A stretch of DNA of 7,192 nt from Planctomycetota bacterium (GTDB lineage Bacteria > Planctomycetota > Planctomycetia > Pirellulales > Pirellulaceae), in the NCBI GenBank assembly GCA_024274855.1, contig JAJSAJ010000552.1, forward strand, positions 1-7,192. The letters run 5' to 3'. Numbering within the stretch: the stretch's first letter is position 1; each line of letters begins with the position of its first letter. Positions 1 through 6,609 of the stretch are shown here, in pieces. The notes below the pieces were generated by a model that worked only from the letters and a program-made list of their open reading frames with translations, searched no databases and was not told the DNA's origin. The translations under genes were made by a program, and so were the position numbers.

Positions 1-1
1 A

Positions 2-2059
2 ACAGCGCCAAGACTCGATGGATCGGTTTTAATTGTCGCCGGACGCCCGCATTTGATACGGATGATCGAACATCAAGGCGAGCCATTTGCCATCTTGAAG
101 ATGCTTGGTTTCAACACGGTCCAATTGTCTGCGACTCCAACGCCGGAGCAGTTGCGTGAGGCGGAACAGTCCGGAATGTGGCTTGTAGCTCCACCTCCTT
201 CGCATCGTTCTCCGGAGCTCGACCCAACCGGGCGCAGTCCGATGTTGGCGTGGCACCTGGGTGATCGACTTGGAGAATCCAATGTGGCGGCCGTGCGGCA
301 AAGGGCTCGGACTCTGCGCGGCGTTGCGGCGGAACATCGCTTGCCGCTGATTTGTCAGCCGTCTTCGGCATCGTGGCAATATAGCCGAATTGCAGATATT
401 CTGATCTTTGACGCGCCCGGTCCAGGCAGTTCCATGCAGATGGCGGACTTGGGAACGTGGTACTTACAGCGATCGCGTCTGGTTCGATCCAAGGTTCCCT
501 TTTGGGCAGTCGTACCGACCCAGCTTCCCGAACGCGTGATTCACCAGATCCGAACGTTGGGTGCCGAGTTACCGGTACCGTTGACCCTTGAACCCGAACA
601 AATTCGTCTAGCAGCCTATCATGCAATAGCGTCCGGTGCACGTGGACTGATCTTCCGCTCTTCCTCGCGTCTGGACCGTACCGACCGACTGACACTATTG
701 CGGGCAAAGACGCTTCAGTGGCTGAACCAGGAACTTGAACTGTACGAACCATGGGCGGCGGCCGGGGCCTACGACGGAGAAGTCGACACGGGCGACCCGC
801 GTGTGCGAGTTAGTGCTCTGAAAGCACCCCGTTCGCGACTATTGCTGATGATTCGGCGGACGGCCGACCAACAGTATGTGGTCGGACCAATTCCGACGCA
901 CGCCGTCTCGTTCGAGGTTTTCGGTGTACCGGAAACAGACGAAGCGTATCGTGTATCGTTTCGTGGAATGCACCGCGTGCGGCAACGGCGTGGCGCGGGA
1001 GTGCGTGTCACGATGAATGATCGTCAGCTGGTATCCGCCTTGGTATTGACGCAAGATCAATTAGCGATCAATCACCTTGCCCGGCGAATCGACGAATTAC
1101 GGCACGAACACGATCAGTTACTTGGAGAAATCGGGGCACAAATGTACGCTGCCGTTGTCGAAACGCGTCGTCAACTTCGAGAAATCGAGCCAAGCGTGGG
1201 CCTGATCAACCCGGCGATGGAGCGAGCACGCACGGAACTGCAGCATTTCGAGCGGTTAGTGGAAGACGGCGGACACGATGAAGCCTATGAGTTCCTGCAG
1301 CAGGGGCTTCAACAGCTAGCGACGGTCCGGTACCAGGATTGGGCGCGGGCTGTAAAGGCCTTTCCATCACCGATTGCAAGCCCGCTTTGTGTCAGTTACC
1401 TCTCCTTGCCACAGCATTACGCGCTTGGACAACGCTTGCAGGGTGCGCAATGGGGTCCAAATACTCTCGCCGGTGGAGATTTCGAAAACCTGCCCTTCAT
1501 GCAAACCAGTGGCTGGAAAAACGAACGTGCCAATCAAGATGGTATTGGCGTGGGTGTCGAACTGTCACTGGAGAACCCTCACTCGGGCCGGTCGGCACTC
1601 AAGCTCCAAAGCTGGCACGAACCGGATCAACAGATGCCGTTTGCGCCGGAGGCGCCTGTAATCAAAATCATCTCCGCACCAGTACCCATCAGATCGGGGC
1701 AGTTGGTGCGCATTCATGGCTGGGTTCGAGTTCCGGAGGCAATCCAAGGCAGTGTGGAAGGCCTGGTGATCTACGATTCACTGGCGGGGCGCGATCTGGC
1801 CGAACGTATTCGGCAAACGAAGGATTGGCGCGAGTTCACATTGTTTCGAGCGGCAACGCACGCGGATTCTCTTACCCTCACCTTCGCACTGACCGGATTC
1901 GGTGAAGTCTGGATTGATGACCTTACCGTCGCAACGCTTCAGCCTCCAAACGCCAGGTCGGGCCAAGCCACTCGGGGGTCTGATCCGCTACCGTCCGTTC
2001 CGGAACAGACTTCGCGTGCAAACCCAGATTCCAGAATGGGTCTCGGAGTTCCGCGATAG
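2..2059 (+). CDS. Large hypothetical protein with TIM-barrel-like N-terminus and galactose-binding-like C-terminus (5' partial)
   Basis: The reading frame is open from base 2 to a TAG at 2057-2059, so the true start lies left of the window. The TTG at 53 and ATG at 62 sit inside conserved-looking sequence (VLIVAGRPHLIRMIEHQGEP) and are not starts. Numbering from codon 53: residues 1-235 alternate short hydrophobic strands and helices like a TIM barrel (LGFNTVQL, MWLVAPPP, MLAWHLGDRLGE, ADILIFDAPG, FWAVVPTQ, GARGLIFRSSS). Residues 248-330 look like a beta-sandwich. Residues 335-435 are charged and helical, possibly a coiled coil. Residues 465-630 resemble a CBM/galactose-binding jelly roll, from GGDFENL to the terminal strand GEVWIDDLTV typical of such domains. 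A Pro/Ser/Arg-rich tail of about 38 residues follows. No clear pair of catalytic acids is visible, so I do not assign an enzyme activity. I recall this architecture as a recurrent planctomycete hypothetical. Export is likely, but the signal region is missing. It is convergent with the GH29 gene. Confidence 0.85.
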   Translation, partial: TAPRLDGSVLIVAGRPHLIRMIEHQGEPFAILKMLGFNTVQLSATPTPEQLREAEQSGMWLVAPPPSHRSPELDPTGRSPMLAWHLGDRLGESNVAAVRQRARTLRGVAAEHRLPLICQPSSASWQYSRIADILIFDAPGPGSSMQMADLGTWYLQRSRLVRSKVPFWAVVPTQLPERVIHQIRTLGAELPVPLTLEPEQIRLAAYHAIASGARGLIFRSSSRLDRTDRLTLLRAKTLQWLNQELELYEPWAAAGAYDGEVDTGDPRVRVSALKAPRSRLLLMIRRTADQQYVVGPIPTHAVSFEVFGVPETDEAYRVSFRGMHRVRQRRGAGVRVTMNDRQLVSALVLTQDQLAINHLARRIDELRHEHDQLLGEIGAQMYAAVVETRRQLREIEPSVGLINPAMERARTELQHFERLVEDGGHDEAYEFLQQGLQQLATVRYQDWARAVKAFPSPIASPLCVSYLSLPQHYALGQRLQGAQWGPNTLAGGDFENLPFMQTSGWKNERANQDGIGVGVELSLENPHSGRSALKLQSWHEPDQQMPFAPEAPVIKIISAPVPIRSGQLVRIHGWVRVPEAIQGSVEGLVIYDSLAGRDLAERIRQTKDWREFTLFRAATHADSLTLTFALTGFGEVWIDDLTVATLQPPNARSGQATRGSDPLPSVPEQTSRANPDSRMGLGVPR

Positions 2060-2291
2060 AGGTAATCCGTGCTGGTAAGGATTCGCCAATCAATAACTGT
2101 CGCACTCTTCGGCGTACAGACCCCCATGGGTGAATCAGTCTCGCAGCTAAGGAGGATCGCCGCACAAACGCCTCCCAGTAAACGCGACAACAATTGATTC
2201 GCCGGCCCTAAGTGCTCCGGCCCCTTGGAACCAGTTGAAACAGACGTCCCTTGCGCAATCACGCCTATTGGCCAAGCACGACCGATTCCAT
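2060..2291. other. Convergent intergenic region, no convincing gene
   Basis: This gap of about 230 bases separates the plus-strand gene ending at 2059 from the minus-strand GH29 gene ending at 2292. Open frames crossing it overlap the end of the plus-strand gene antisense, and none has a good ribosome binding site or recognisable protein sequence. It holds a weak 5-bp stem just after the first stop (AATCC 2064-2068 with GGATT 2079-2083) and a GC-rich stem at 2201-2221. The octamer GATTCGCC occurs twice, near 2079-2087 and 2197-2203. Transcripts from both sides should end here. Confidence 0.6.
2201..2221. terminator. Weak hairpin, possible bidirectional terminator
   Basis: GCCGG at 2201-2205 pairs with CCGGC at 2217-2221 around an 11-base loop, midway between two convergent genes. 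The position suits a shared transcription end. The stem is only 5 bp and neither side has a T tract, so this is a candidate and not a canonical intrinsic terminator. Confidence 0.2.
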
Positions 2292-3692
2292 TCATGGCGC
2301 ACTGTAGACGGCCAGCTTGCGAATCTGCGGCTTGGCGATTGATTCTGTTATGCGCAGGCGAATCTTGGCAACCTCGACCGGCTTAAATTGTTGTATCCGT
2401 TTATGCCCTACTGAACTACCATCGCAAATCGATACCCAACGATCTCCCTCGACCGACGCTTCGACAATGTACTTTCGAATTCGCTCGCCGCTCTCAATGG
2501 CCTCCATCAGCACGACATGGTCAATCTTCGCCGGAGCTGGAAGCTCAAGTGTAATCTGGCTGCCACGTCCATCGGTCTCGGCAATCGGACGTCCGAACCG
2601 AGTTCGAATGGCTGCTCCGAATTCGACGCAACGTCGAACGTCGGGCTCTGGCAGCAGCCCGGTTGGATCTGGTGTTAGCCCAACCACGAGATTACAATTC
2701 CGGCCCACTGATTCGTAGTAACATCGCACCAGTCGATCAACCGACTCGATCTTCTTTTCGGTATTCGGCCGCCAAAACCAGTAATGGTTCCGCAACGTCA
2801 TGTCGGCCATGCCGGGGCTCCACAACCGACCGTCAGGATCTCCGTGTTGCAGGAGCTGCCGCCAGTTCGGCGTTTTCCCCTTGTGGAGCTTTTCAGCGGA
2901 TTCCAGGTTCGGCATCGTAGCCCAGCATGGGTACGCGGCGGATCCATGTTCATTTCCAATCCACCGATGTTCGCGCCGCTCGGGACAATGATAGAAGACC
3001 ATATTCGGTTGATACCGATCGGCAATCGGAACCAGATCGGGACCACCATCTTCCGGAGAGATATTTCCCGCGTCGAACCAGATCTGGATCAGATCACCGT
3101 AGCGTGAGCAAAGCTGCTCGAACATCTTCTCGCACGTTCGTGCAAAAGCTGCTTGACCCGGACCGCCTTTTCCGTAATTCACACGGTAGCGGTCAACTTT
3201 CCAATATGCATTTCGAAAACAGCTCATATACAAGCCGGGAAGAATACCGGCATTGCGACATGAGTTGACAAAGTCGTGCACCACATCGCCTTTGCCGGAA
3301 CGCCAAGAGGCTTGTTTCACACCGTACGGATAGAGATCGCTTTGCCATTGGAGAAACCCATTGAAGTGAGTGGCCGTAAAAATCGCATAACGGGCTCCCA
3401 TCGCTTTGGCCGCCGCGATCCATTGATCGGTGTCCAGTTTGGTGGGATTGTAAGTGCCTGGATTCCACGTTTCACGAATGGAATTACGGTGCGTGCGCCC
3501 GCCGGGCGCGAACAACGGCATGTCGAAATGAAAGATGGCTCCGACCTCGCAGTCTTGCCACATTTTCTGGCGGGGCAACGGTTTGACTAGACCGTGCGGC
3601 GTATCGGCCCCAAACGCCCACCGAACGGCTGCCGGTGCCAAGACAGACGTGGTAACGGCCGTCGTCAGAAATCGCCTACGAGACACGTTCAT
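2292..3692 (-). CDS. Tat-exported GH29 family protein (alpha-L-fucosidase-like) with C-terminal discoidin-like domain
   Basis: This 466-residue protein starts with a twin-arginine signal, SRRRFLT at residues 4-10, followed by a hydrophobic stretch and a likely cleavage after AFGA (about residue 29), so folded export by Tat is expected. The catalytic barrel spans about 40-345. It carries the GH29 landmarks GAIFHF (51-56), a variant of the fucose-pocket motif at ATHFNGF (107-113), GKGDVVHDFV (133-142), GILPGLYMS (149-157), and IWFD with Asp207 as the expected retaining nucleophile. Glu248 in IGNEHGS is a candidate acid/base. Residues about 370-466 look like an F5/8 type C (CBM32-like) sandwich. 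Family members remove alpha-L-fucose, or sometimes related L-sugars, from glycans. The usual K-H-H-D-G-F motif reads T-H-F-N-G-F here, so specificity may differ from classic fucosidases. ATG 3692 is chosen for the signal peptide and the GTGGAG site 9 bases upstream. The gene follows the GH5-like gene by 29 bases, probably in one operon. Confidence 0.9.
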   Translation of the reverse strand: MNVSRRRFLTTAVTTSVLAPAAVRWAFGADTPHGLVKPLPRQKMWQDCEVGAIFHFDMPLFAPGGRTHRNSIRETWNPGTYNPTKLDTDQWIAAAKAMGARYAIFTATHFNGFLQWQSDLYPYGVKQASWRSGKGDVVHDFVNSCRNAGILPGLYMSCFRNAYWKVDRYRVNYGKGGPGQAAFARTCEKMFEQLCSRYGDLIQIWFDAGNISPEDGGPDLVPIADRYQPNMVFYHCPERREHRWIGNEHGSAAYPCWATMPNLESAEKLHKGKTPNWRQLLQHGDPDGRLWSPGMADMTLRNHYWFWRPNTEKKIESVDRLVRCYYESVGRNCNLVVGLTPDPTGLLPEPDVRRCVEFGAAIRTRFGRPIAETDGRGSQITLELPAPAKIDHVVLMEAIESGERIRKYIVEASVEGDRWVSICDGSSVGHKRIQQFKPVEVAKIRLRITESIAKPQIRKLAVYSAP

Positions 3693-3701
3693 ATTTCAAA
3701 T

Positions 3702-3707
3702 CTCCAC
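3702..3707 (-). promoter_or_regulatory. Ribosome binding site of the GH29 gene
   Basis: On the minus strand GTGGAG lies 9 bases before ATG 3692, inside the 29-base gap after the upstream stop. It supports this start and independent initiation within a shared transcript. Confidence 0.65.
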
Positions 3708-3721
3708 ATTTCAATCCACGT

Positions 3722-5473
3722 TTATCGAATCTCAACTTCGTACCAGACTGTCCGATACTTCGGATCCAACACGATGATCGTCCGCCGGCCATCGGCCCGG
3801 CAGTCGACCGAGTCTCGGCGATTTCCCGATTCGTCCAGCGGAAAGAACCTCACGTGGTCAGACGAAACCGGCAGCGTAATCTTCGCCGGGATTCCCTCGC
3901 ACAGAAGCGGTGCCTTGCCCCATTTGGTCCGTAGTGTGATGCGTTGTTTCCCCAGGTCCTCGACCTTCGCGTCACTGTTTTGCTCCCAACCTGTAGCAGC
4001 AATCAGAATCCTGCCCGTGGCGGAAAACGCGTCACCATCAATCGCGACCATCGAAACCGTGGCCCAATCCAAACGTGTCTCGCCAATCTCAAGCTCTACG
4101 TTGCCCATCCGGAACGTCCGACCGTGCACGAACCCCGTAAAGAGCTTCGTTCGAGGTGAATCGACGATGAAATATCCGGCATCGGGCACCGTCTCGTCCC
4201 AGATCAACTCGCCTGTGTCGGAAACAAATCGACGTTGCTTGGCCGGAATCGCTATTTTGGGCTCCGTTAACGCGGAGTGCAGGTCGAGTGACACACGGTG
4301 AAGCAAGGCGACACGCGAATCGATCCCCAACCGGTCAATTGCCAAGTCACGAGGATTGCGCGTCTCATGAAGGAGGTCGCGTTCTTTTTCACGCGAAAGA
4401 CCAGCACAAATTGTATTGCGAGCGACGCGAACATCACCACGAAGGAACATCGCGGCACAAGCTGGCGAATGGACCAATTTCGACGTGTCTCCTTTCAGAT
4501 CAAAGTAACTGGTGATACGTCCGGGTTCCAGATTCGTATCGTGGGAATACGTAAAGGAGAAGATCCCGTCCCAGCCCTGAAACGCTCCGAACGCGGCCAT
4601 GATCGGAACCCCCTCGGCTGCGTATGCGTTGGGGGCCGGATGATTGTATTCGCTAACCGTGAGCGGTTTTCCCTCCACGCGCCGACTTGCCAGTGCTGTA
4701 GCCGTCGAGCCCAAATTGTTGACCAAAGCGACATTCCTGACATACCAGTTGTTGCCATCCCACGGACGTCCCGGAAAAACCGGATGATTCCAATACGAAT
4801 GCGAATCCAGGTAATCCAATTCGGCTTGAATATGGGTCGGGCCATATCCAAGTTGCGTGCCGGCAATCAGGGAGTCTACCTTGAGATCGTCCTTCAAGTA
4901 TCGATACATTCCCAACCAGTATTCATGCTCGGTGTCCCATAGAAAGTCCACGAAATCGTTGCGAGCCGTTTGGGCCATGTCCATTTGCCCGAACCGCAAG
5001 ACCGGAACAGAAACGTTTTCGATGCGTTGGCCAGGCTGGAGCCCCGTGATTCCTCCAGGCCGCAACGAAAACTGGGAAAATCCATGGACGCCAACCTCAA
5101 GGTGCGTGATTGTGATACGCGCACGCGCGTCATCCTGGCTGGCAAGGAACGTGAACTTGTGATGTTTCCACTTGGGCCCTACTTTGATCTGCGTTTGAAA
5201 GCCGAGCATTTGCCACGGCGCATGTGCCATTCCACAGTGCAGATTGATGGTTCGCTCTTGGTCTGCTCGCAGCCAGCACGACAGCGTATAGGGTCTGCCT
5301 TTCTTCACCGGGAATGCCGCGCTGCTGATCTGCGGGTGCCAAGCGACCTGCCCCTGTTTCTTCACGTCCAGCTGAAGGGATGTCACACCCTCGGGACCAT
5401 CGGCTCGAATCGCCCACCGAGCCTTGGTTTCCAGATCCTCTTCCAATCGCCAACTGCCGGTCAAGGGGCTCGA
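3722..5473 (-). CDS. GH5-like (clan GH-A) glycoside hydrolase, C-terminal part after a frameshift
   Basis: This is the second half of the gene whose first half ends out of frame at 5461. Its frame is open back to 5629, but meaningful protein begins at about 5473 with SSPLTGSWRLEED, which continues NGHF of the first half. There is no plausible start of its own. In the numbering of the restored protein (ATG 6315, about 864 residues), 282-440 form a CBM4/9/22-like sandwich (AFPVKKGRPYTLSCWLRA, KWKHHKFTF, FSQFSLRPGGI). From about 443 the barrel resumes (EYWLGMYRYLKDDL, LDYLDSHSYW, GKPLTVSEYNHP), with Glu556 (codon 4651-4649) as the expected nucleophile. YSHD and FDLKGDTSKL follow, then C-terminal beta-rich domains from about 660 to the end (VEIR). 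The 584 codons carry no further stop or shift, so the lesion is recent, or it is a sequencing error, or it is bypassed. Substrate unknown. It precedes GH29 by 29 bases. Confidence 0.8.
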   Translation of the reverse strand, partial: SSPLTGSWRLEEDLETKARWAIRADGPEGVTSLQLDVKKQGQVAWHPQISSAAFPVKKGRPYTLSCWLRADQERTINLHCGMAHAPWQMLGFQTQIKVGPKWKHHKFTFLASQDDARARITITHLEVGVHGFSQFSLRPGGITGLQPGQRIENVSVPVLRFGQMDMAQTARNDFVDFLWDTEHEYWLGMYRYLKDDLKVDSLIAGTQLGYGPTHIQAELDYLDSHSYWNHPVFPGRPWDGNNWYVRNVALVNNLGSTATALASRRVEGKPLTVSEYNHPAPNAYAAEGVPIMAAFGAFQGWDGIFSFTYSHDTNLEPGRITSYFDLKGDTSKLVHSPACAAMFLRGDVRVARNTICAGLSREKERDLLHETRNPRDLAIDRLGIDSRVALLHRVSLDLHSALTEPKIAIPAKQRRFVSDTGELIWDETVPDAGYFIVDSPRTKLFTGFVHGRTFRMGNVELEIGETRLDWATVSMVAIDGDAFSATGRILIAATGWEQNSDAKVEDLGKQRITLRTKWGKAPLLCEGIPAKITLPVSSDHVRFFPLDESGNRRDSVDCRADGRRTIIVLDPKYRTVWYEVEIR

Positions 5474-6315
5474 AAATGGCCATTGCGAAGCAACTCGCCA
5501 CCCAAGGGTTCGCGCTTTGAATTCCAGACGGCCGCCAGTTTCTCGGTTGTCTGATACTTGTTCGTCAACCACCTGTTCCACAATTTGCGGTAGGTCAAAC
5601 CGTACGGATCGGGAAGATCGTCCAGCCATCCTCGCCGCCAGCTGCTGAACATGGCATTTTCGTTATTGATTTCCACAAACGCGACGGCCGGTTCGTGGAT
5701 GTACGCTACCCGTGTAAACGGATTGCAGTGTGTCAGCAGATCCCGCGCGTATTTCTTCTGCAATTCGATCATACGAGGCTCGAAGTTATCGAGCCCCTTG
5801 TCAAACTTGGGGCGTTGATCCCGGTGTGGAAACCCATCTTTCAAATCAAACGACCGCGAAACGTGCAAGTTAATATTGACGTAAATCCCATGCTGCTTGA
5901 GTTGGTAAAACAAGTAGTCGAGACGAGCCAGCTTATCAGGATCGATTGTCAGATGGTTTGGACTTTTGCCCCAGATGGACTTCGCGTCCATGTGATGCAA
6001 ACGAACACAGTTGATACCAAGCCTGGCGAGCCGAGCGGCAAGATGCTCGGCCTGTCCGCGGTCGACAAAACACGCCTCAAAACAGAGGTTGGTGGCCCAA
6101 AACCGAATGGGGCCCTGCTCCGTCGCCAGATGACCGTCACGAACGCGCACGAAGCCATGGGCGCCTGCCGGCCGATCGATCCATTGCGATACATTTGTAA
6201 TGTTCGCCGGCGAGTCGTATGATATGACAAACGGAAAGGGTGGTTCGAGGGCACATGCCACCGGAAAGGGCGACAAAACTGTAGCAGCAATCGATAACAA
6301 CACGAACTTCATCAT
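5461..6315 (-). CDS. GH5-like (clan GH-A) glycoside hydrolase, N-terminal part, truncated by a frameshift
   Basis: As read, the frame ends at TGA 5461-5463 after 284 residues. ATG 6315 is preferred because it gives a compact Sec signal (MMKFVLLSIAATVLSPFPVACA, likely cleaved after residue 22). An in-frame ATG at 6363 would add 16 residues containing three lysines encoded by an A9 run, and it has purines abutting the start with no spacing. The mature part has an N-terminal strand-rich segment, then barrel motifs GINCVRLHHMD (Arg105, His107, His108, as in clan GH-A), GIYVNINLHVS and FVEINNENAMF, where Glu219 (codon 5661-5659) after Asn is the expected acid/base. It continues YRKLWNRWLTNKY and GGELLRNGHF, after which the frame is lost and only Arg-Ala-Pro-stop follows. 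Alone it would lack the nucleophile and should be inactive. The two halves would give an exported endo- or exo-acting glycosidase. The exact GH family beyond 'GH5-like' is not certain. Confidence 0.8.
   Translation of the reverse strand: MMKFVLLSIAATVLSPFPVACALEPPFPFVISYDSPANITNVSQWIDRPAGAHGFVRVRDGHLATEQGPIRFWATNLCFEACFVDRGQAEHLAARLARLGINCVRLHHMDAKSIWGKSPNHLTIDPDKLARLDYLFYQLKQHGIYVNINLHVSRSFDLKDGFPHRDQRPKFDKGLDNFEPRMIELQKKYARDLLTHCNPFTRVAYIHEPAVAFVEINNENAMFSSWRRGWLDDLPDPYGLTYRKLWNRWLTNKYQTTEKLAAVWNSKREPLGGELLRNGHFRAP
5473..5476 (-). other. Frameshift point (T4 run on the minus strand) joining two halves of one hydrolase
   Basis: On the minus strand the sequence reads GGC CAT TTT CGA in the upstream frame. 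Homology-like sense continues as TTT TCG AGC in the next frame, so one T is missing from a run at 5473-5476, or T5473 must be read twice. The upstream frame stops four codons later. The Phe codon can re-pair after a one-base backward slip on TTTT, but there is no canonical slippery heptamer. The nearest downstream stem (5402-5407 with 5418-5423, 6 bp) begins about 49 bases away, too far for a standard stimulator. Mutation or a base-count error is the simplest reading. Confidence 0.75.
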
Positions 6316-6328
6316 AAGAACACCGGAA

Positions 6329-6334
6329 TCCTCT
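6329..6334 (-). promoter_or_regulatory. Possible ribosome binding site of the GH5-like gene
   Basis: AGAGGA on the minus strand lies 13 bases before ATG 6315, somewhat farther than usual. The same octamer TAGAGGAT recurs 34 bases upstream (6362-6369), abutting the alternative ATG 6363. The spacing makes this assignment tentative. Confidence 0.35.
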
Positions 6335-6336
6335 AA

Positions 6337-6345
6337 TTTTTTTTT
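6337..6345 (-). repeat. Nine-base A run in the leader of the GH5-like gene
   Basis: A run of nine T on the plus strand reads A9 on the minus strand, between the two candidate starts at 6363 and 6315. If translation began at 6363 it would encode three lysines in a row and be prone to slippage. With the preferred start it is untranslated. Confidence 0.6.
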
Positions 6346-6523
6346 CAGGGAGAAAACACGCATCCTCTAGTGTGGCCCAATCGTCGACGCGGTGCAATCC
6401 ATCTGACAAACCAGCTGCAAGCCTCCTCGGATGAATCTTCACGGGTCGCGACTGCACCGAAACGGAATCTTTGGGAAAACAGATGCGAATCGGAAGCATT
6501 TGAAGACACCGGCTACTTGCACA

Positions 6524-6538
6524 GGCGCCAGGGGCGCC
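6524..6538. repeat. GGCGCC inverted/direct repeat
   Basis: GGCGCC occurs at 6524-6529 and 6533-6538 with three bases between. Each unit is itself a palindrome, so the pair can form a tight 6-bp hairpin or serve as two tandem dyad sites. It lies between divergent genes, where an operator would be expected, but no regulator is known. Confidence 0.45.
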
Positions 6539-6557
6539 CACCACCATCAAGCTACCG

Positions 6558-6591
6558 CTCGGGGCCCCAGAGGAATTGCCTGCCCCTCGAG
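6558..6591 (+). promoter_or_regulatory. GC-rich hairpin just upstream of a ribosome binding site
   Basis: CTCGGGGC at 6558-6565 pairs with GCCCC (6582-6586) and GAG (6589-6591), with a two-base bulge, giving an 8-bp stem. It ends six bases before the GGAGG of the next gene. It could sit in the 5' leader and influence translation, or it could be chance in GC-rich DNA. Confidence 0.25.
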
Positions 6592-6597
6592 CCATAT

Positions 6598-6602
6598 GGA
6601 GG
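6598..6602 (+). promoter_or_regulatory. Ribosome binding site of the membrane protein gene
   Basis: A full GGAGG lies seven bases before ATG 6610, an ideal spacing. It fixes this start over the out-of-frame ATG at 6596. Confidence 0.8.
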
Positions 6603-6609
6603 CAAATCG

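Larger units (their letters stand above)
6364..6597. other. Divergent intergenic region
   Basis: About 230 bases separate the minus-strand hydrolase leader from the plus-strand membrane protein, so both promoters should lie here. I found no -35/-10 pair I would defend on either strand. Short open frames crossing the region have no recognisable protein sequence. Two GC-rich hairpins (6524-6538 and 6558-6591) are the only clear structures. Confidence 0.5.

Noticed and set aside
111..752. Minus-strand frame of 213 codons opposite the first gene
   Set aside because: It is antisense to a well-supported coding frame, is rich in Arg/Ser/Pro as expected for a shadow frame, and has no recognisable motifs.
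1939..2295. Minus-strand frame of 118 codons whose ATG overlaps the GH29 stop as ATGA, suggesting translational coupling
   Set aside because: There is no ribosome binding site before it, the sequence resembles no protein, and its last third is antisense to the end of the plus-strand gene. The ATGA overlap is likely chance.
3594..4301. Plus-strand frame of 235 codons opposite the hydrolase genes
   Set aside because: It is antisense to both real genes, has biased Arg/Ser composition and shows no protein-like pattern.
5402..5423. Six-bp stem GGCTCG/CGAGCC as a stimulator of programmed frameshifting
   Set aside because: It starts about 49 bases downstream of the slip point, much farther than known stimulatory hairpins, and the slip site is not a canonical heptamer.
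5474..5629. ATG at 5629 as the start of an independent C-terminal hydrolase gene
   Set aside because: Residues encoded in this frame between 5629 and 5474 look random, while the other frame gives clear glycosidase sequence there; the downstream half is a continuation, not a separate gene.
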